Shown: positions 30,302 through 40,935 of the stretch, one piece after another | Layout: every line of letters starts with the position of its first letter | How positions within the stretch are numbered: position 1 is the stretch's first letter | Assembly: GCF_001429065.1 (NCBI RefSeq) | Contig: NZ_LMIB01000001.1 | Coordinates: 567,933-631,932, forward strand | Direction of reading: 5' to 3' | Source of the DNA: Sphingomonas sp. Root710 | GTDB taxonomy: Bacteria; Pseudomonadota; Alphaproteobacteria; Sphingomonadales; Sphingomonadaceae | Length of the DNA stretch: 64,000 nt | Notes under the pieces: model-generated | The model's database searches: none | Told to the model about the DNA's origin: nothing | Seen by the model: the letters and a program-made list of their open reading frames with translations, nothing else | Program-made: the position numbers and the translations under genes

Positions 30302-31675
30302 ATGATATCACGCTGGATCGGAGTGGCGGGCACGGCGCTGCTGGCGGCGGCCCCCGCCTGGGCTGCCTCCGACCAGTCTGCGCAGCCGGCGACACGACGG
30401 GTCGCGTCGCTCACGGCATCGGCTTGGGCCGCGCTTGGCAAGGGTGATGCCGTCAAGGCGGTCCAGGACGCGGAGGCCGCCGCGCTGTTGTCGCCGCGCG
30501 ACGCCGAAAACCGGCTGTTGCTCGGCCGGGCCTATCTGGCGGCGGGACGCTTTGCGTCTGCGGACACCGCGTTCCGCGATGCGCTGACGCTCGATCCTGC
30601 GCTGACGCGCGCGTCGATCAGCCGCGCGCTTGCCCAGATCGCGTTGGGGCAGGAAGCCGCCGCGCGTGCTTCGCTCATGGCGGCGGAGGGGCATGCCGCT
30701 GATGCCGATATCGGTCTCGCGCTGGTGCTGCTGGGCGATGGAGACAATGCTCTCGCGCGCTTGAACGCGGCGGCGCGAAGCCAGGGTGCGGATGCGCGCA
30801 CGCGCCAGAATCTCGGTCTCGCTTATGCGCTGCAAGGCCGCTGGAGCGAGGCGGTGGCGATAGCGGAACAGGATGTTCCCGCCGATATGATGCCACAACG
30901 CCTGCGCCGCTGGACCACGATCGCGCAGCTGAATGCCGACCGGGCGATGCAGGTCGGGGCGATCCTCGGTGTCACGCCGGCCGTCGATCAGGGGCAACCC
31001 GAGGCTCTGGCGCTTGCCGCCCCCGCCGCAGCGCCGGATGCGCCGGCCGTGCTTGCCGCAGCGTCCGAGCCGGTTGCACCGGCCATGCTGGTGGCTCCGG
31101 TCGTACATGCCGAGAGCGGCGCGGTCGTGACGACAACGTCCTTCACCCCGCCGGCCCTGGAGGCGCTGGCCGCCAGGCCTGAGTCCGCTGTCGTTCAGGC
31201 TGGAGCCCAACCGGTTCAGGCCGCCGCCGCCGTCCCGGCAGTTGCGGCATGGGCGGGGCCGCCTCGCATGCGGCAGTCCCGCGTCATCGACGCGTCGTTG
31301 CCCCGCTCGCGCAAGGCGGCCAAGCCGGTGATGCTGGTGTCCCATGTCTCGCTGAAACCCGCGCCCGGCAAGGGGGCAGGCAATTGGGCTGTCCAGCTTG
31401 GCGCTTTCTCTTCGGAACAACGCACCGAGATCGCCTGGGGCAAGCTCAGCGGCAAGGCGCGCTTTCTCAACGCCTATACGCCGACTGGTTCGGGACTGCG
31501 CTGGGGCAAGGCCACGCTGTACCGCTTGTCGGTCAGCGGCCTGCCCACCCGCGCCGAGGCGACCAGCCTGTGCGTGCGGATCAAGGCGAGTGGTGGTAAG
31601 TGCTTCGTCCGCAACATGAGCGGCGACCGGCCGATGACCTGGGCGTTACGGAGCCGCGCCGAGCAGCCCGTCTGA
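30302..31675 (+). CDS. Exported TPR protein with C-terminal SPOR domain
   Basis: The 457-residue protein has a signal peptide (RWIGVAGTALLAAAPAWAA), TPR helices (RLLLGRAYLAAGRFASADTAFRDAL and RQNLGLAYALQGRWSEAVAIAEQ in outline), an alanine-rich spacer and a C-terminal SPOR domain (WAVQLGAFSSEQRTEIAWGKLSG to SGGKCFVR). Like the divergent neighbour it should act in the periplasm on denuded septal peptidoglycan. The two genes share the same general plan of helical repeats plus SPOR, so the pair may be an ancient duplication. The 3' end lies 12 bases from the convergent pyrC' stop. Confidence 0.85.
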   Translation: MISRWIGVAGTALLAAAPAWAASDQSAQPATRRVASLTASAWAALGKGDAVKAVQDAEAAALLSPRDAENRLLLGRAYLAAGRFASADTAFRDALTLDPALTRASISRALAQIALGQEAAARASLMAAEGHAADADIGLALVLLGDGDNALARLNAAARSQGADARTRQNLGLAYALQGRWSEAVAIAEQDVPADMMPQRLRRWTTIAQLNADRAMQVGAILGVTPAVDQGQPEALALAAPAAAPDAPAVLAAASEPVAPAMLVAPVVHAESGAVVTTTSFTPPALEALAARPESAVVQAGAQPVQAAAAVPAVAAWAGPPRMRQSRVIDASLPRSRKAAKPVMLVSHVSLKPAPGKGAGNWAVQLGAFSSEQRTEIAWGKLSGKARFLNAYTPTGSGLRWGKATLYRLSVSGLPTRAEATSLCVRIKASGGKCFVRNMSGDRPMTWALRSRAEQPV

Positions 31676-31687
31676 GCCGGGCTGCGC

Positions 31688-32917
31688 TCAGCCGAGCGCC
31701 ACGCCGCCCTTGATCGTCTTCAGCACCTTGCCTTGAACCGGCAGGCCGTCGAATGGCGTGTTGCCCGCCCGCGACGCCATATGATCCGAATCGATCCGCC
31801 ACGGCGTATCGGGATCGAACAGCACCAGATCCGCCTCTCCGCCGACGTCCAGCGTGCCGCCGGGAAGCCCGAGCAGCAGCGCGGGCGCTGAGGAGAGCAG
31901 GGCAATCAGCCGGGGCAAATCGATCACGCCGTCGCGAACCAGCGCCAGCGACAGGGTGAGCAACGTCTCTGCGCCGGACATGCCCGCTTCGGCATCGGCG
32001 AAGGGCAGGCGCTTGGCCTCGGGGCCCTGCGGATCATGGCTCGAGCAGATCAGGTCGATCGTGCCGTCGGCGAGCGCTGCCAGCGCGGCCTGACGATCAT
32101 CCTCTGCGCGTAGCGGCGGCGACAGCCGGGCGAAGGTGCGGAAGCCGCCGATGGCAACGTCGGAGAGCAACAGATGCGCCGGGCTGATCCCGCAGCTGAC
32201 CGGCAGGCCGCGCCTCTTGGCGTCGCGGACCAGGTCGAAGGCGCGCGCGGTCGACAACTGACGGAAATGGAGGCGCGCGCCGCTCTGTTCGGCAAGCATG
32301 ATGTCGCGCGCAACCGCCATCGCCTCGGCGGCGGCAGGGGCGGCGGGCAGGCCCATGCGGGTGGCATATTCGCCCTCGGTCGCGACCGCGCCTGCCGTAA
32401 GTCCGCTGTCCTCGGCATGGCTGATCACCGGCAGACCAAGCGAATGCGCATAGGACAGCAACCGGTGCATCACCCCCGAATCGGCGATCCAGTCCCGCCC
32501 GGTGGCGACCGCGCAGGCGCCGCCTGCCTTCATCAGGCCGATCTCGGCGAGTTCTTCGCCGCGCAGCCCCTTGGTCGCGGCGGCGAGCGGGTGGATCCAG
32601 ACATCGGGCTTGCCTGCGGCGGCGGCGCGCTGGACCAGCGCGGCATGATCGAGCGGCGGCGACTGATCGGGCATCAGCACCGCGCGGGTGATGCCGCCCG
32701 CAGTGAAGGCGGGCATGTCGATCGCGAAGATGCCGAGGTCTATCAGCCCAGGGGCGAGATGCGCGCCCTTGGCGTCAATCGTCTCGATATCGGCGGGCAG
32801 GTCGAATGCGCCCGTCGCCGCGATATGGCGGTCGCGGATCAGGACGCCGCCGTTCGAGACCGTTCCCGCGACCGGATCGACCAGCTTCGCGTTGAGGATG
32901 GCGAGCGGCGCGGTCAT
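31688..32917 (-). CDS. Dihydroorotase-like protein lacking metal ligands (PyrC')
   Basis: The 409-residue protein has the dihydroorotase fold and stands behind pyrB with a four-base overlap. It does not have the zinc site. The HxH pair that should follow PGLID is replaced by Gly62 and Phe64 (PGLIDLGIF). The later HxxHxST motif reads HFRQLST, so the second histidine is Gln. The DH of the T-D-H-A-P-H box is changed (CSSHDPQG). Only the HAED histidine is kept. In Pseudomonas such a non-catalytic PyrC' is a scaffold for aspartate carbamoyltransferase, and the same role is likely here. A separate active pyrC must then exist elsewhere. It is the last gene of the operon. Confidence 0.88.
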   Translation of the reverse strand: MTAPLAILNAKLVDPVAGTVSNGGVLIRDRHIAATGAFDLPADIETIDAKGAHLAPGLIDLGIFAIDMPAFTAGGITRAVLMPDQSPPLDHAALVQRAAAAGKPDVWIHPLAAATKGLRGEELAEIGLMKAGGACAVATGRDWIADSGVMHRLLSYAHSLGLPVISHAEDSGLTAGAVATEGEYATRMGLPAAPAAAEAMAVARDIMLAEQSGARLHFRQLSTARAFDLVRDAKRRGLPVSCGISPAHLLLSDVAIGGFRTFARLSPPLRAEDDRQAALAALADGTIDLICSSHDPQGPEAKRLPFADAEAGMSGAETLLTLSLALVRDGVIDLPRLIALLSSAPALLLGLPGGTLDVGGEADLVLFDPDTPWRIDSDHMASRAGNTPFDGLPVQGKVLKTIKGGVALG

Positions 32918-33864
32918 GCCCAGCCCTCCACGCCGCGGCGTCGGCGGGTCAGCACGTCGAGGCAGGCCATGCGCACTGCGACGCCCATCTCGACCTGCTC
33001 GGTGATCGCCGATCGGGTAGGGTGATCGGCGACGCTGCTGGTGATTTCGACGCCCCGGTTCATCGGCCCCGGATGCATCACCAGCGCGTCGGGCGCGGCG
33101 CGCTCCAGCCGTTCGGGGGTGAGCCCGTAGAGCGCATGATATTCGCGCGGAGAGGGGAGATAGGCCCCGTCCATCCGTTCATTCTGGAGACGGAGCATCA
33201 TCACCACGTCGGCGCCGTCGAGGCCCGCGTCGAAATCGGTGAAGGGTATCGCGCCCAACCGGTCGATCGCGGCGGGCATCAGCGTCGGCGGGGCGACCAC
33301 GCGAACTTCGGCCCCCAGCGCGGTGAGTGCCAGGATGTTCGAGCGCGCGACCCGGCTGTGCAGTACATCGCCGCAGATCGCGACCGTCAGTCCGCCGATC
33401 TTCCCCTTGCGGCGGCGGATCGTCAGCGCGTCGAGCAGCGCTTGTGTGGGGTGTTCGTGCCGCCCGTCGCCCGCGTTGAGCACCGGGCAATCGACCTTGT
33501 CGGCGATCAACTGCACCGCGCCGGAGGACTGGTGGCGGATCACGATCATGTCGGCGCGCATCGCGTTGAGCGTGACTGCGGTGTCGATCAGCGTCTCGCC
33601 CTTCTTCACGCTCGACTGGCCGACCGCCATGTTGACGACGTCGGCGCCCAGCCGCTTGCCCGCGATCTCGAACGACAGCAGCGTGCGCGTCGAGTTCTCG
33701 AAGAAGGCGTTGATCAGGGTCAGGCCCGACAGCCGGCCGTCATGTTTGGTGGTGGCGCGGTTCAGCGTGATCCACTGCTCGGCTTCGTCGAGCAGGAACA
33801 GGATTTCGTGCGGCTGAAGTCCGTAGATGCCCGTGAGGTGGCGGTGCGGAAATGATGAAGACAT
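32914..33864 (-). CDS. pyrB: Aspartate carbamoyltransferase catalytic subunit
   Basis: PyrB makes carbamoyl aspartate, the second step of pyrimidine synthesis. The 316-residue protein shows the carbamoyl phosphate site [20 protein letters not shown] in outline, [11 protein letters not shown], and [11 protein letters not shown]. The aspartate-site phrase is [13 protein letters not shown]. It overlaps the PyrC' gene by four bases, a sign of coupled translation, and follows ruvX by 42 bases. There is no pyrI gene. Assembly with PyrC' is inferred. Confidence 0.96.
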   Translation of the reverse strand: MSSSFPHRHLTGIYGLQPHEILFLLDEAEQWITLNRATTKHDGRLSGLTLINAFFENSTRTLLSFEIAGKRLGADVVNMAVGQSSVKKGETLIDTAVTLNAMRADMIVIRHQSSGAVQLIADKVDCPVLNAGDGRHEHPTQALLDALTIRRRKGKIGGLTVAICGDVLHSRVARSNILALTALGAEVRVVAPPTLMPAAIDRLGAIPFTDFDAGLDGADVVMMLRLQNERMDGAYLPSPREYHALYGLTPERLERAAPDALVMHPGPMNRGVEITSSVADHPTRSAITEQVEMGVAVRMACLDVLTRRRRGVEGWA

Positions 33865-33906
33865 TAAAGCCGCGCTGTAGACCGGTGTTGCGGTAAGCTC
33901 AACCGC

Positions 33907-34362
33907 TCAAATCATCGCGTCGATCGCGCCCTGCAAAATATAAGCGGCCGCCAGCTTGTCGACGAGTTCGGCGCGGCGGGCGCGGCTCGCGTCGGCGTCG
34001 ATCAGGGTGCGGGTGACCGCGGCGGTCGACCAGCGCTCGTCCCACAGCAGGATCGGCAGGCCGATTCCCTCGACATTACGGGCGAAGGCGCGGACCGATT
34101 GCGTGCGCGGGCTGTCGCTGCCGTCGAGGTTCAGCGGCAGGCCGATCACCATCCCCTTCGCCGATTGCGCCGTCAGCAAGGCGCGCAATTTTGCTGCATC
34201 GACGCTGAACTTGGCGCGCATGATCGTCTCGGCCGGGCTCGCGATCGTCCAGCCGGCGTCGCACAGCGCTACCCCGATCGTCCTGGTGCCGACGTCGAGC
34301 CCGGCGAGCCGCCCGCGATCGGGCAGCGCGTCGCGAAAATCCAGGGTGGAGGTGCAGATCAC
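33907..34362 (-). CDS. ruvX: Putative Holliday-junction resolvase RuvX (YqgF)
   Basis: RuvX/YqgF is an RNase H-fold nuclease thought to act in rRNA 5'-end maturation or recombination. The 151-residue protein has the conserved start [15 protein letters not shown] (first Asp), [28 protein letters not shown] (Glu) and the closing [11 protein letters not shown] (Asp). The start is GTG 34362, in the GTGA that also holds the stop of the DUF3089 gene, so translation is coupled. pyrB follows on the same strand. Confidence 0.92.
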   Translation of the reverse strand: MICTSTLDFRDALPDRGRLAGLDVGTRTIGVALCDAGWTIASPAETIMRAKFSVDAAKLRALLTAQSAKGMVIGLPLNLDGSDSPRTQSVRAFARNVEGIGLPILLWDERWSTAAVTRTLIDADASRARRAELVDKLAAAYILQGAIDAMI

Positions 34363-35471
34363 TGGGTCAGAAAGGCCTTTGCACGGGCTTCGGCATCAGC
34401 GCGGATATTGCCCCAGAACATCGCATAGTCGAACACATGATAATTATTGCCCGGCATCACATAGCTGTCGAAGCCCTTGGGCGGGCCGCCGATCAGCAGC
34501 AGCCCGGACGGATCACAGCGCGCAGCGATCGCGCCTTTCTTCAGCTCCGCGCCCATGAAGTCGGGACGCGGCATGAGCGAGCCGAGATTGGCGGCGGGCA
34601 GGGCGGCGGTGCCGGGCGCTCCGGTAAGCGGGTTGACGCAGAGCATTGTGGTGCCCTTGCGGCTCTTGCCGGTCAGGCCGGGTGTTTGTTCGAACAATTC
34701 GCGGATCATGCGCGGTTCGGCGGGTTCTGCGAAGCTTTGCCATGACAGGATACAGCCCGGCTGCCCTGGCGCGGTGCAGGCGGGCAGGCCGAGCGCGGGG
34801 ATGTCGGCCTCGACCGAGATCGGCCAGCCGACCAGATAGGCGGCGACGATCCGCTTTGCGGTCGGCGTGCCGGCAATCCGTTCCTTCATCAGGCGCATCA
34901 AATGAACGCTGCCCTGGCTGTGCCCGGCGAGAATGATCGGTCGCGACGCCGGAGTCTGGGCGAGGAAGACGTCGAACGCGCGGCTGATGTCGCCATAAGC
35001 GAGATCGAGCGCCCGCGCCGAATCGGGCGCCGCGGTCAGGAAGGCGCCGAGCGCCGCCGAGCGGTAGCGCGGGGCCCAGATCATTGCGGTGCTGTTGAAG
35101 GCGCTCGCCTCGCTCCACCCGAAGACCCGCAGCCAGCGGCGCGATTCCTCATTATCGAGCGGTGCGTTCCAGCTTGCCTTGGCGTAATAGGTGGTCGGCG
35201 GCACATAGAAGACCGCGATGTCGGGCCGCGTTGCCGCGCTATGCCCCGGCGGCGCCCAGCGCGACGGATCGTCGGACAGGTCGGGCCGCGACAGCCATGC
35301 TCCGGCCTTGCTGTAGTCGGGAGAGGGGCCCGCCGCCGAAGCCGAGAACCGGCCGTTGGGAACGAAGGCAAAGCGCAGAAGCTGATCCTGGAACAGCGTC
35401 CAGCCAATACCGGCGGCCAGTGTCAGCACGATCAACCCCGCGATCAGGTAGAGGAAACGGCGAGCGAGCAA
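34359..35471 (-). CDS. DUF3089 alpha/beta-hydrolase with N-terminal membrane anchor
   Basis: The protein belongs to the DUF3089 alpha/beta-hydrolases. A single N-terminal hydrophobic segment ([18 protein letters not shown]) anchors it in the membrane. The nucleophile elbow is [13 protein letters not shown], and a C-terminal [15 protein letters not shown] includes a likely catalytic His. The start is TTG 35471, since GGAG lies six bases upstream and the longer frame to 35549 has no support. It starts the operon DUF3089-ruvX-pyrB-pyrC', which is divergent from gatC. The substrate is unknown. Confidence 0.82.
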   Translation of the reverse strand: MLARRFLYLIAGLIVLTLAAGIGWTLFQDQLLRFAFVPNGRFSASAAGPSPDYSKAGAWLSRPDLSDDPSRWAPPGHSAATRPDIAVFYVPPTTYYAKASWNAPLDNEESRRWLRVFGWSEASAFNSTAMIWAPRYRSAALGAFLTAAPDSARALDLAYGDISRAFDVFLAQTPASRPIILAGHSQGSVHLMRLMKERIAGTPTAKRIVAAYLVGWPISVEADIPALGLPACTAPGQPGCILSWQSFAEPAEPRMIRELFEQTPGLTGKSRKGTTMLCVNPLTGAPGTAALPAANLGSLMPRPDFMGAELKKGAIAARCDPSGLLLIGGPPKGFDSYVMPGNNYHVFDYAMFWGNIRADAEARAKAFLTQ

Positions 35472-35609
35472 TTCGGGCTCCGATGGTGCAGTGCAACATG
35501 AAATAGGCGGTCGGGCAAGTGCGTAGCGGGCAATCGCGCGTGCGTCCAACCCATCCGGCGCTCAGATGTCTGCTTGAAGCAAAGACCGCCGGATGCTAGC
35601 CGCCCGGCC

Positions 35610-35897
35610 ATGTCAGTCGATGCCGCTACCGTCCGCAAGATCGCGAGCCTGGCCCGCATCGCCGTCACCGACGGCGATGTCGAAGCGATGGTTCCCGAAC
35701 TCAACAACATCCTGGGCTGGATCGAGCAGCTGGGTGAGGTGAACACCGATGGTGTCGCCCCGCTTGCCGCCGTCATCCCCAATCATCAGCGCCTGCGCGA
35801 GGATGTCGTCACCGACGGCAATATCCGCGACAAGGTGCTGGCGAATGCGCCACAGGCCGAGCATGGCTTCTTCGCGGTGCCGAAGGTGATCGAATAA
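35610..35897 (+). CDS. gatC: Asp-tRNA(Asn)/Glu-tRNA(Gln) amidotransferase subunit C
   Basis: GatC stabilises the GatA-GatB complex, which converts mischarged Glu-tRNA-Gln and Asp-tRNA-Asn to the correct forms. The 95-residue protein starts [18 protein letters not shown], the family hallmark, and has [13 protein letters not shown]. The start is ATG 35610. Its TAA stop overlaps the ATG of gatA by one base (TAATG), so the subunits are translated in step. Confidence 0.96.
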   Translation: MSVDAATVRKIASLARIAVTDGDVEAMVPELNNILGWIEQLGEVNTDGVAPLAAVIPNHQRLREDVVTDGNIRDKVLANAPQAEHGFFAVPKVIE

Positions 35898-37384
35898 TGG
35901 CTGAAATCACCGATCTGGGCATTGCGGGAATCCGCGACGGTTTCCGCGCGGGCGAATTCACCGCACGTGAGGTGGCGGAAGCGTTCAACGGCGCGGTGGC
36001 GTCGGCGAAAGCGCTCAATGCCTTCATCATCGAGACGCCCGATCATGCGCTGGCCGCGGCCGACGCCGCCGACAAGGCGCGCGCAGCGGGTGATCTGCGG
36101 CCGCTGTCGGGCGTTCCGCTGGGCATCAAGGACCTGTTCTGCACCGAGGGCTATCAGACGACGGCGGCGAGCGGCATCCTCGGCGGCTTCACCCCGACCT
36201 ATGAATCGACCGTGACCGGCAAGCTGTTCGCAGCGGGCGCGGGCATGCTCGGCAAGCTCAACCTCGACCAGTTCGCGATGGGCTCGTCGAACGAGACCAG
36301 CGCCTTCGGCAATGTCGTCTCGCCGTGGCGGCGCAACAACGGCGGCAACGCGGCGCTGGCGCCGGGCGGCTCGTCGGGCGGTTCCTCCTCGGCGATCGCG
36401 GCGCGGATCGTACCCGCCGCGACTGGCACCGATACCGGCGGCTCGATCCGCCAGCCCGCCGCCTTCACCGGCATCACCGGCATCAAGCCGACCTATGGCC
36501 GCTGCTCGCGCTTCGGCATCGTCGCTTTCGCCTCGTCACTCGATCAGGCCGGGGCGATGGCGCAGGACGTCCGCGACAGCGCGATCCTGCTCGAGGTTAT
36601 GTCAGGCTTCGATCCGAAGGACTCGACCTCGCTCGACGTCGCGGTGCCGCAGTGGGAGGCTGACCTCTCCAGCGACCTCAAGGGCAAGAAGGTCGGTATC
36701 CCCAAGGAATATCGGGTCGACAACATGCCGCCCGAGATCGACGCGCTGTGGCAGAAGGGGATCGACTGGCTCCGCGACGCCGGGGCCGAGATCGTCGACG
36801 TATCGCTGCCGCACACGCGCTATGCGCTGCCGACCTATTATATCATCGCCCCCGCCGAGGCCTCGTCGAACCTCGCCCGCTACGATGGCGTACGCTACGG
36901 CCTGCGCGACCTGCCCGAGGGCGCCAACCTTCAGGACATGTACGCTGCGACCCGCGCGGCAGGCTTCGGGCCCGAGGTCAAGCGCCGCATCCTGATCGGC
37001 ACCTATGTGCTGTCGGCGGGCTTTTACGACGCCTATTACACCAAAGCGCAGAAAGTCCGCGCGCTGATCGCCCGCGACTTCGAGGAGGTGTTCAAGCAGG
37101 TCGACATATTGCTGACGCCGACCGCGCCGTCGGCGGCCTTCGCGCTGGGTGAAAAGAGCGCCGATCCGCTGGAGATGTATCTGAACGACGTCTTCACCGT
37201 GCCCGCGAGCCTCGCCGGTGTGCCGGCCATGTCGGTTCCCGCCGGGCTCGACAGCAAGGGCCTGCCGCTGGGCCTGCAGATCATCGGCCGCCCGCTAGAC
37301 GAGCAGGGCGTGCTGAACGCCGGTCTGGCGATCGAGGAGCGCGCGGGCTTCACTGCCAAGCCGCAGAACTGGTGGGCGAAATGA
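35897..37384 (+). CDS. gatA: Asp-tRNA(Asn)/Glu-tRNA(Gln) amidotransferase subunit A
   Basis: GatA is the glutaminase that supplies ammonia to GatB. The 495-residue protein has the amidase-signature Ser-cisSer-Lys triad: Lys in [10 protein letters not shown], and the Gly/Ser-rich stretch [16 protein letters not shown] followed by [15 protein letters not shown]. The next block [25 protein letters not shown], in outline, is diagnostic. The stop overlaps the gatB ATG (ATGA). Confidence 0.98.
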   Translation: MAEITDLGIAGIRDGFRAGEFTAREVAEAFNGAVASAKALNAFIIETPDHALAAADAADKARAAGDLRPLSGVPLGIKDLFCTEGYQTTAASGILGGFTPTYESTVTGKLFAAGAGMLGKLNLDQFAMGSSNETSAFGNVVSPWRRNNGGNAALAPGGSSGGSSSAIAARIVPAATGTDTGGSIRQPAAFTGITGIKPTYGRCSRFGIVAFASSLDQAGAMAQDVRDSAILLEVMSGFDPKDSTSLDVAVPQWEADLSSDLKGKKVGIPKEYRVDNMPPEIDALWQKGIDWLRDAGAEIVDVSLPHTRYALPTYYIIAPAEASSNLARYDGVRYGLRDLPEGANLQDMYAATRAAGFGPEVKRRILIGTYVLSAGFYDAYYTKAQKVRALIARDFEEVFKQVDILLTPTAPSAAFALGEKSADPLEMYLNDVFTVPASLAGVPAMSVPAGLDSKGLPLGLQIIGRPLDEQGVLNAGLAIEERAGFTAKPQNWWAK

Positions 37385-38865
37385 GCAGCTATCGTATCCA
37401 GGGCGCCACGGGCGAATGGGAGGTCGTGATCGGCCTCGAGGTCCATGCGCAGGTCGTGTCGAAGGCCAAGCTTTTCTCGGGCGCTTCGGCGACCTTCGGG
37501 GCCGAGCCCAACGCCAATGTGTCGCTGATCGACGCCGCGATGCCGGGCATGCTCCCCGTCCCGAACAAGGAGTGCATTCGCCAGGCGGTGAAGACCGGCA
37601 TGGCGCTGGGCGCGGAAATCCACCGCTGGTCGCGCTTCGATCGCAAGAACTACTTCTACGCCGATCTGCCGCAGGGCTATCAGATCTCCCAGCTCTACCA
37701 TCCCCTGGTGGGCGAGGGCGCGATCGAGATCGACGCCGATGAGAAGGCCGGCATCGCCGAACCCAAGACGATCGGCATCGAACGGCTTCATGTCGAGCAG
37801 GACGCGGGCAAGCTGATGCATGACCAGCACCCGACCCGCTCCTATGTCGATCTTAACCGTTCGGGCGTCGCGCTGATGGAGATTGTCTCCAAGCCGGACA
37901 TGCGTTCGCCTGCCGAAGCAGGGGCTTATCTCCGGAAGCTACGATCGATTCTTCGCTATGTCGGTTCGTGCGACGGCAATATGGAAGAAGGCTCGATGCG
38001 CGCCGACGTCAACGTCTCGGTGCGCAAGGTCGGCGACGAACTCGGCACCCGCACCGAGACCAAGAACGTCAATTCGATCCGCTTCGTGATGGCGGCGATC
38101 GAGGGCGAGGCGAACCGCCAGGTCGACGTGCTCGAAGCCGGCGGCAAGATCGTCCAGGAAACCCGCCTCTACGATCCCGATCGCAACGAGACGCGGTCGA
38201 TGCGCTCCAAGGAGGATGCGCATGACTATCGCTATTTCCCAGATCCGGACCTGCTGCCGCTAGAGCTGAGCGAGGAATTCGTCGCAGCCTGCGCCGCCGA
38301 GCTGCCTGAACTACCCGACGCCAAGCGCCGCCGCTATGAGGGTGAATTGGGTCTGCCAGCCTATAATGCCGCGGTGATCACTGCCGATGTCGAGACCGCG
38401 CGCTGGTTCGAGGAATTGGTCGCTGCCACCGGCAAGCCGGCGGGCGAGGTTGGCCGTGCCGCCTCGAACTGGCTGATTTCGGACCTGTTTGGCGCGCTCA
38501 ACCGGCTCGGCAAGGATATCGGCGAAAGCCCGGTCAGTCCGAAACAGGGCGCCGAACTGCTCGGTCTGGTCGCCGACGGCACGCTGTCCGGCACGCTTGC
38601 CAAGCAGGTGTTCGAGATCATGCTCGAAACCGGCGACGATCCCGCGAAGATCGTCGAGGAGCGCGGGCTCAAGCAGACCAGCGACACCGGCGCGATCGAA
38701 AAGGTGATTGCCGAGATCATGGCCGCCAATGCCGACAAGGTCGAAGAATATCGCGGCGGCAAGGACAAGCTGTTCGGCTTCTTCGTCGGCCAGACGATGA
38801 AGGCGATGCAGGGCAAGGCCAATCCGGGCGTGGTCAACGACCTGCTCAAGAAGGCGCTGGGTTGA
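37381..38865 (+). CDS. gatB: Asp-tRNA(Asn)/Glu-tRNA(Gln) amidotransferase subunit B
   Basis: GatB binds the mischarged tRNA, phosphorylates the carboxyl and amidates it. The 494-residue protein starts [14 protein letters not shown], contains [16 protein letters not shown] and the metal-site loop LEQDAGKL-like ([12 protein letters not shown]), and ends with the tail/YqeY domain ([12 protein letters not shown] to [16 protein letters not shown]). Presence of gatCAB implies that GlnRS and/or AsnRS may be absent. The ATG 37381 overlaps gatA. Confidence 0.98.
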   Translation: MSSYRIQGATGEWEVVIGLEVHAQVVSKAKLFSGASATFGAEPNANVSLIDAAMPGMLPVPNKECIRQAVKTGMALGAEIHRWSRFDRKNYFYADLPQGYQISQLYHPLVGEGAIEIDADEKAGIAEPKTIGIERLHVEQDAGKLMHDQHPTRSYVDLNRSGVALMEIVSKPDMRSPAEAGAYLRKLRSILRYVGSCDGNMEEGSMRADVNVSVRKVGDELGTRTETKNVNSIRFVMAAIEGEANRQVDVLEAGGKIVQETRLYDPDRNETRSMRSKEDAHDYRYFPDPDLLPLELSEEFVAACAAELPELPDAKRRRYEGELGLPAYNAAVITADVETARWFEELVAATGKPAGEVGRAASNWLISDLFGALNRLGKDIGESPVSPKQGAELLGLVADGTLSGTLAKQVFEIMLETGDDPAKIVEERGLKQTSDTGAIEKVIAEIMAANADKVEEYRGGKDKLFGFFVGQTMKAMQGKANPGVVNDLLKKALG

Positions 38866-38951
38866 CCCTCGAAATCGAATGAGGGTGGCGGAGAGGATAT
38901 CCTGAAAAGGGCGGCCTTGCATCGCCGCGCAGCTTCCCCCATATGCGCCGC

Positions 38952-39050
38952 GGGAGTCGGGCGGACGGTGCCGTCGCCAACCCGGTCAGGTCCGGAAGGA
39001 AGCAGCCGCAACGATTTCGTGTCGGGTCGTTCCGGCTCCCACCTCAGGCA
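38952..39050 (+). ncRNA. ffs: Signal recognition particle RNA, small (4.5S) form
   Basis: The conserved tetraloop and asymmetric-loop region GGTCAGGTCCGGAAGGAAGC is present at about 38983-39002. The ends pair perfectly with wobble: 38952-38960 (GGGAGTCGG) with 39042-39050 (CCGGCTCCC). This yields a rod-like RNA of about 99 bases that binds Ffh. It sits just upstream of dnaX, the usual place in alphaproteobacteria. Exact ends are estimated. Confidence 0.93.
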
Positions 39051-39255
39051 TGTCGTCAATTGACCCAGCCCAGCCTGCAATCAGCATCCTTATGCGCTTC
39101 CGGTGCTCACGTACCGAAGTACGCTGTGCGACGGTTTTCGAACGTCACTATTTTCAGCTCGGCCTGAGCCAATCTACGATACGCCAACCGCGCCGGCGTG
39201 CTGGCCGAAGACCGCGCAAGAATCAAAGACAAGTAGGGCTAGGCTGGCTAAGCTC

Positions 39256-40935
39256 ATGGCGATGTCCGAATCTCCGCAACCTTACCGCGTCCTCGCGCGC
39301 AAATATCGGCCGCAGAATTTCGGCGAGCTGATCGGCCAGGATGCGATGGTGACGACGCTGGCCAATGCGATCCGGCGGGACCGGCTGGCCCATGCCTTCC
39401 TGCTGACCGGGGTTCGCGGGGTCGGCAAGACCTCGACGGCGCGGCTGATCGCGAAGGCGCTGAACTGCGTCGGCGCGGACGGGCAGGGCGGGCCGACGAT
39501 CGATCCCTGCGGTGTCTGCGAACCCTGCGTCGCGATCGCCGAGGGTCGGCATATCGACGTGGTCGAGATGGACGCCGCCAGCCACACGGGCATCGACGAC
39601 ATCCGCGAGATCATCGAGGCGGTGCGCTATGCATCGGTCTCGGCGCGCTACAAGATCTACATCATCGACGAAGTCCATATGCTGTCGAAGGCGGCCTTCA
39701 ACGGACTGCTCAAGACGCTGGAGGAACCGCCGGGCCATGTGAAGTTCCTGTTCGCCACGACCGAGGTGAACAAGGTGCCGATCACCGTGCTGTCGCGCTG
39801 CCAGCGGTTCGATCTGCGCCGCATTCCTGCCGACAAGCTCGCCGCGCATTTCACCTCGGTCGTCACGGCCGAGGGCGTCGAGGCCGAGCCCGAGGCGCTC
39901 GCGCTGATAGCCCGTGCGGCGGAAGGATCGGCGCGCGACGGCCTGTCGATCCTCGACCAGGCGATCGCCCATGGTTCTGGCCGGGTCGAGGCCGCGCAGG
40001 TCCGCGACATGCTGGGCCTGTCCGATCGCGGCGCGATCCGGCGGCTGTTCGGCGACCTGCTGAAGGGCGATGCGACCGCTGTCCTGGCGGGTGTGCGCGG
40101 CCAATATGATCTGGGCGTCGAGCCTGCGGCGATGCTGCACGGGCTGCTCGAAACCTGCCATGGCGTCACCCGCGCCAAGGTTGCGGGCACCGATGATCCG
40201 GCGCTGTCGGTCGAGGAGCGCGAGGCCTTCGCCATATGGTCGGGCAAGCTCGGCTTCGCGACGCTGCACCGGCTGTGGCAGCTGCTGCTCAAGGGGCATG
40301 GCGAAGTGCAGACCGCCGCTATGCCGATCGAGGCGGCGGAAATGGCGCTGCTCCGTGTCGTCCATGCCAGCCAGCTGCCCGATCCCGGCGAACTGGCGCG
40401 CAGGCTCGCCTCGGGCGAGATCAGCGTAGGGGCCGCGCCCAGCGCTGCACCCGCTGCCGCTCCGGCTCCGGCACCGGTCGCAGGACCGGCTCTGCAACCG
40501 CAGGCGATCGAGCCGGCACCGATCGCGCCGCCGGCTCCCGCCCGAGAGGCTGCGCCATCGCTCCCAGGCAGTATCGAGGCGCTGCACGACCTGCTGAAGC
40601 CGCGTTCGGCTTTGCTGGCGCTGCAACTGCACGATCATGGGCGGCTGGTGAAGCTTGACGGGCTGGAGCTCCTGCTCAGCGAGACCGACAAGCTCAAGCC
40701 CGATTTCTACAGCAATATGGTCGCCGCGCTGAAGGACATCACCGGCGAGCGCTGGACCGTGCAAGCGGTGTCCGAACCCGGCGCGCCATCGCTGCGCGAC
40801 CGCGAACTGGCGGAGGCCGACGCCGCCAAGGACGCCATTCTCAATTCGCCGCTGATCAAGGCTGCGCGCGAGGCCTTTCCCGATGCCGAGCTGATCAGCT
40901 ACAGCGCGCCCGAACCACGGAGTCTCGCATCATGA
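39256..40935 (+). CDS. dnaX: DNA polymerase III subunit tau (and gamma)
   Basis: DnaX is the clamp-loader motor. The 559-residue protein starts SESPQPYRVLARKYRPQNFGELIGQD (outline), and has the P-loop LTGVRGVGKTSTARLIAKALN, a four-Cys zinc site (NCVGADG then CGVCEPC), and the DExx/sensor block IYIIDEVHMLSKAAFN. A Pro/Ala-rich linker (about residues 395-440) leads to the C-terminal tau domain. I saw no poly-A slippery site for a programmed frameshift. ATG 39256 is used; ATG 39262 is possible. It overlaps ybaB by four bases. Confidence 0.96.
   Translation: MAMSESPQPYRVLARKYRPQNFGELIGQDAMVTTLANAIRRDRLAHAFLLTGVRGVGKTSTARLIAKALNCVGADGQGGPTIDPCGVCEPCVAIAEGRHIDVVEMDAASHTGIDDIREIIEAVRYASVSARYKIYIIDEVHMLSKAAFNGLLKTLEEPPGHVKFLFATTEVNKVPITVLSRCQRFDLRRIPADKLAAHFTSVVTAEGVEAEPEALALIARAAEGSARDGLSILDQAIAHGSGRVEAAQVRDMLGLSDRGAIRRLFGDLLKGDATAVLAGVRGQYDLGVEPAAMLHGLLETCHGVTRAKVAGTDDPALSVEEREAFAIWSGKLGFATLHRLWQLLLKGHGEVQTAAMPIEAAEMALLRVVHASQLPDPGELARRLASGEISVGAAPSAAPAAAPAPAPVAGPALQPQAIEPAPIAPPAPAREAAPSLPGSIEALHDLLKPRSALLALQLHDHGRLVKLDGLELLLSETDKLKPDFYSNMVAALKDITGERWTVQAVSEPGAPSLRDRELAEADAAKDAILNSPLIKAAREAFPDAELISYSAPEPRSLAS

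Noticed and set aside
39256-40935. Programmed frameshift in dnaX to make gamma
   Set aside because: I found no run of A residues with a following stem in the right frame; the gene reads straight through.
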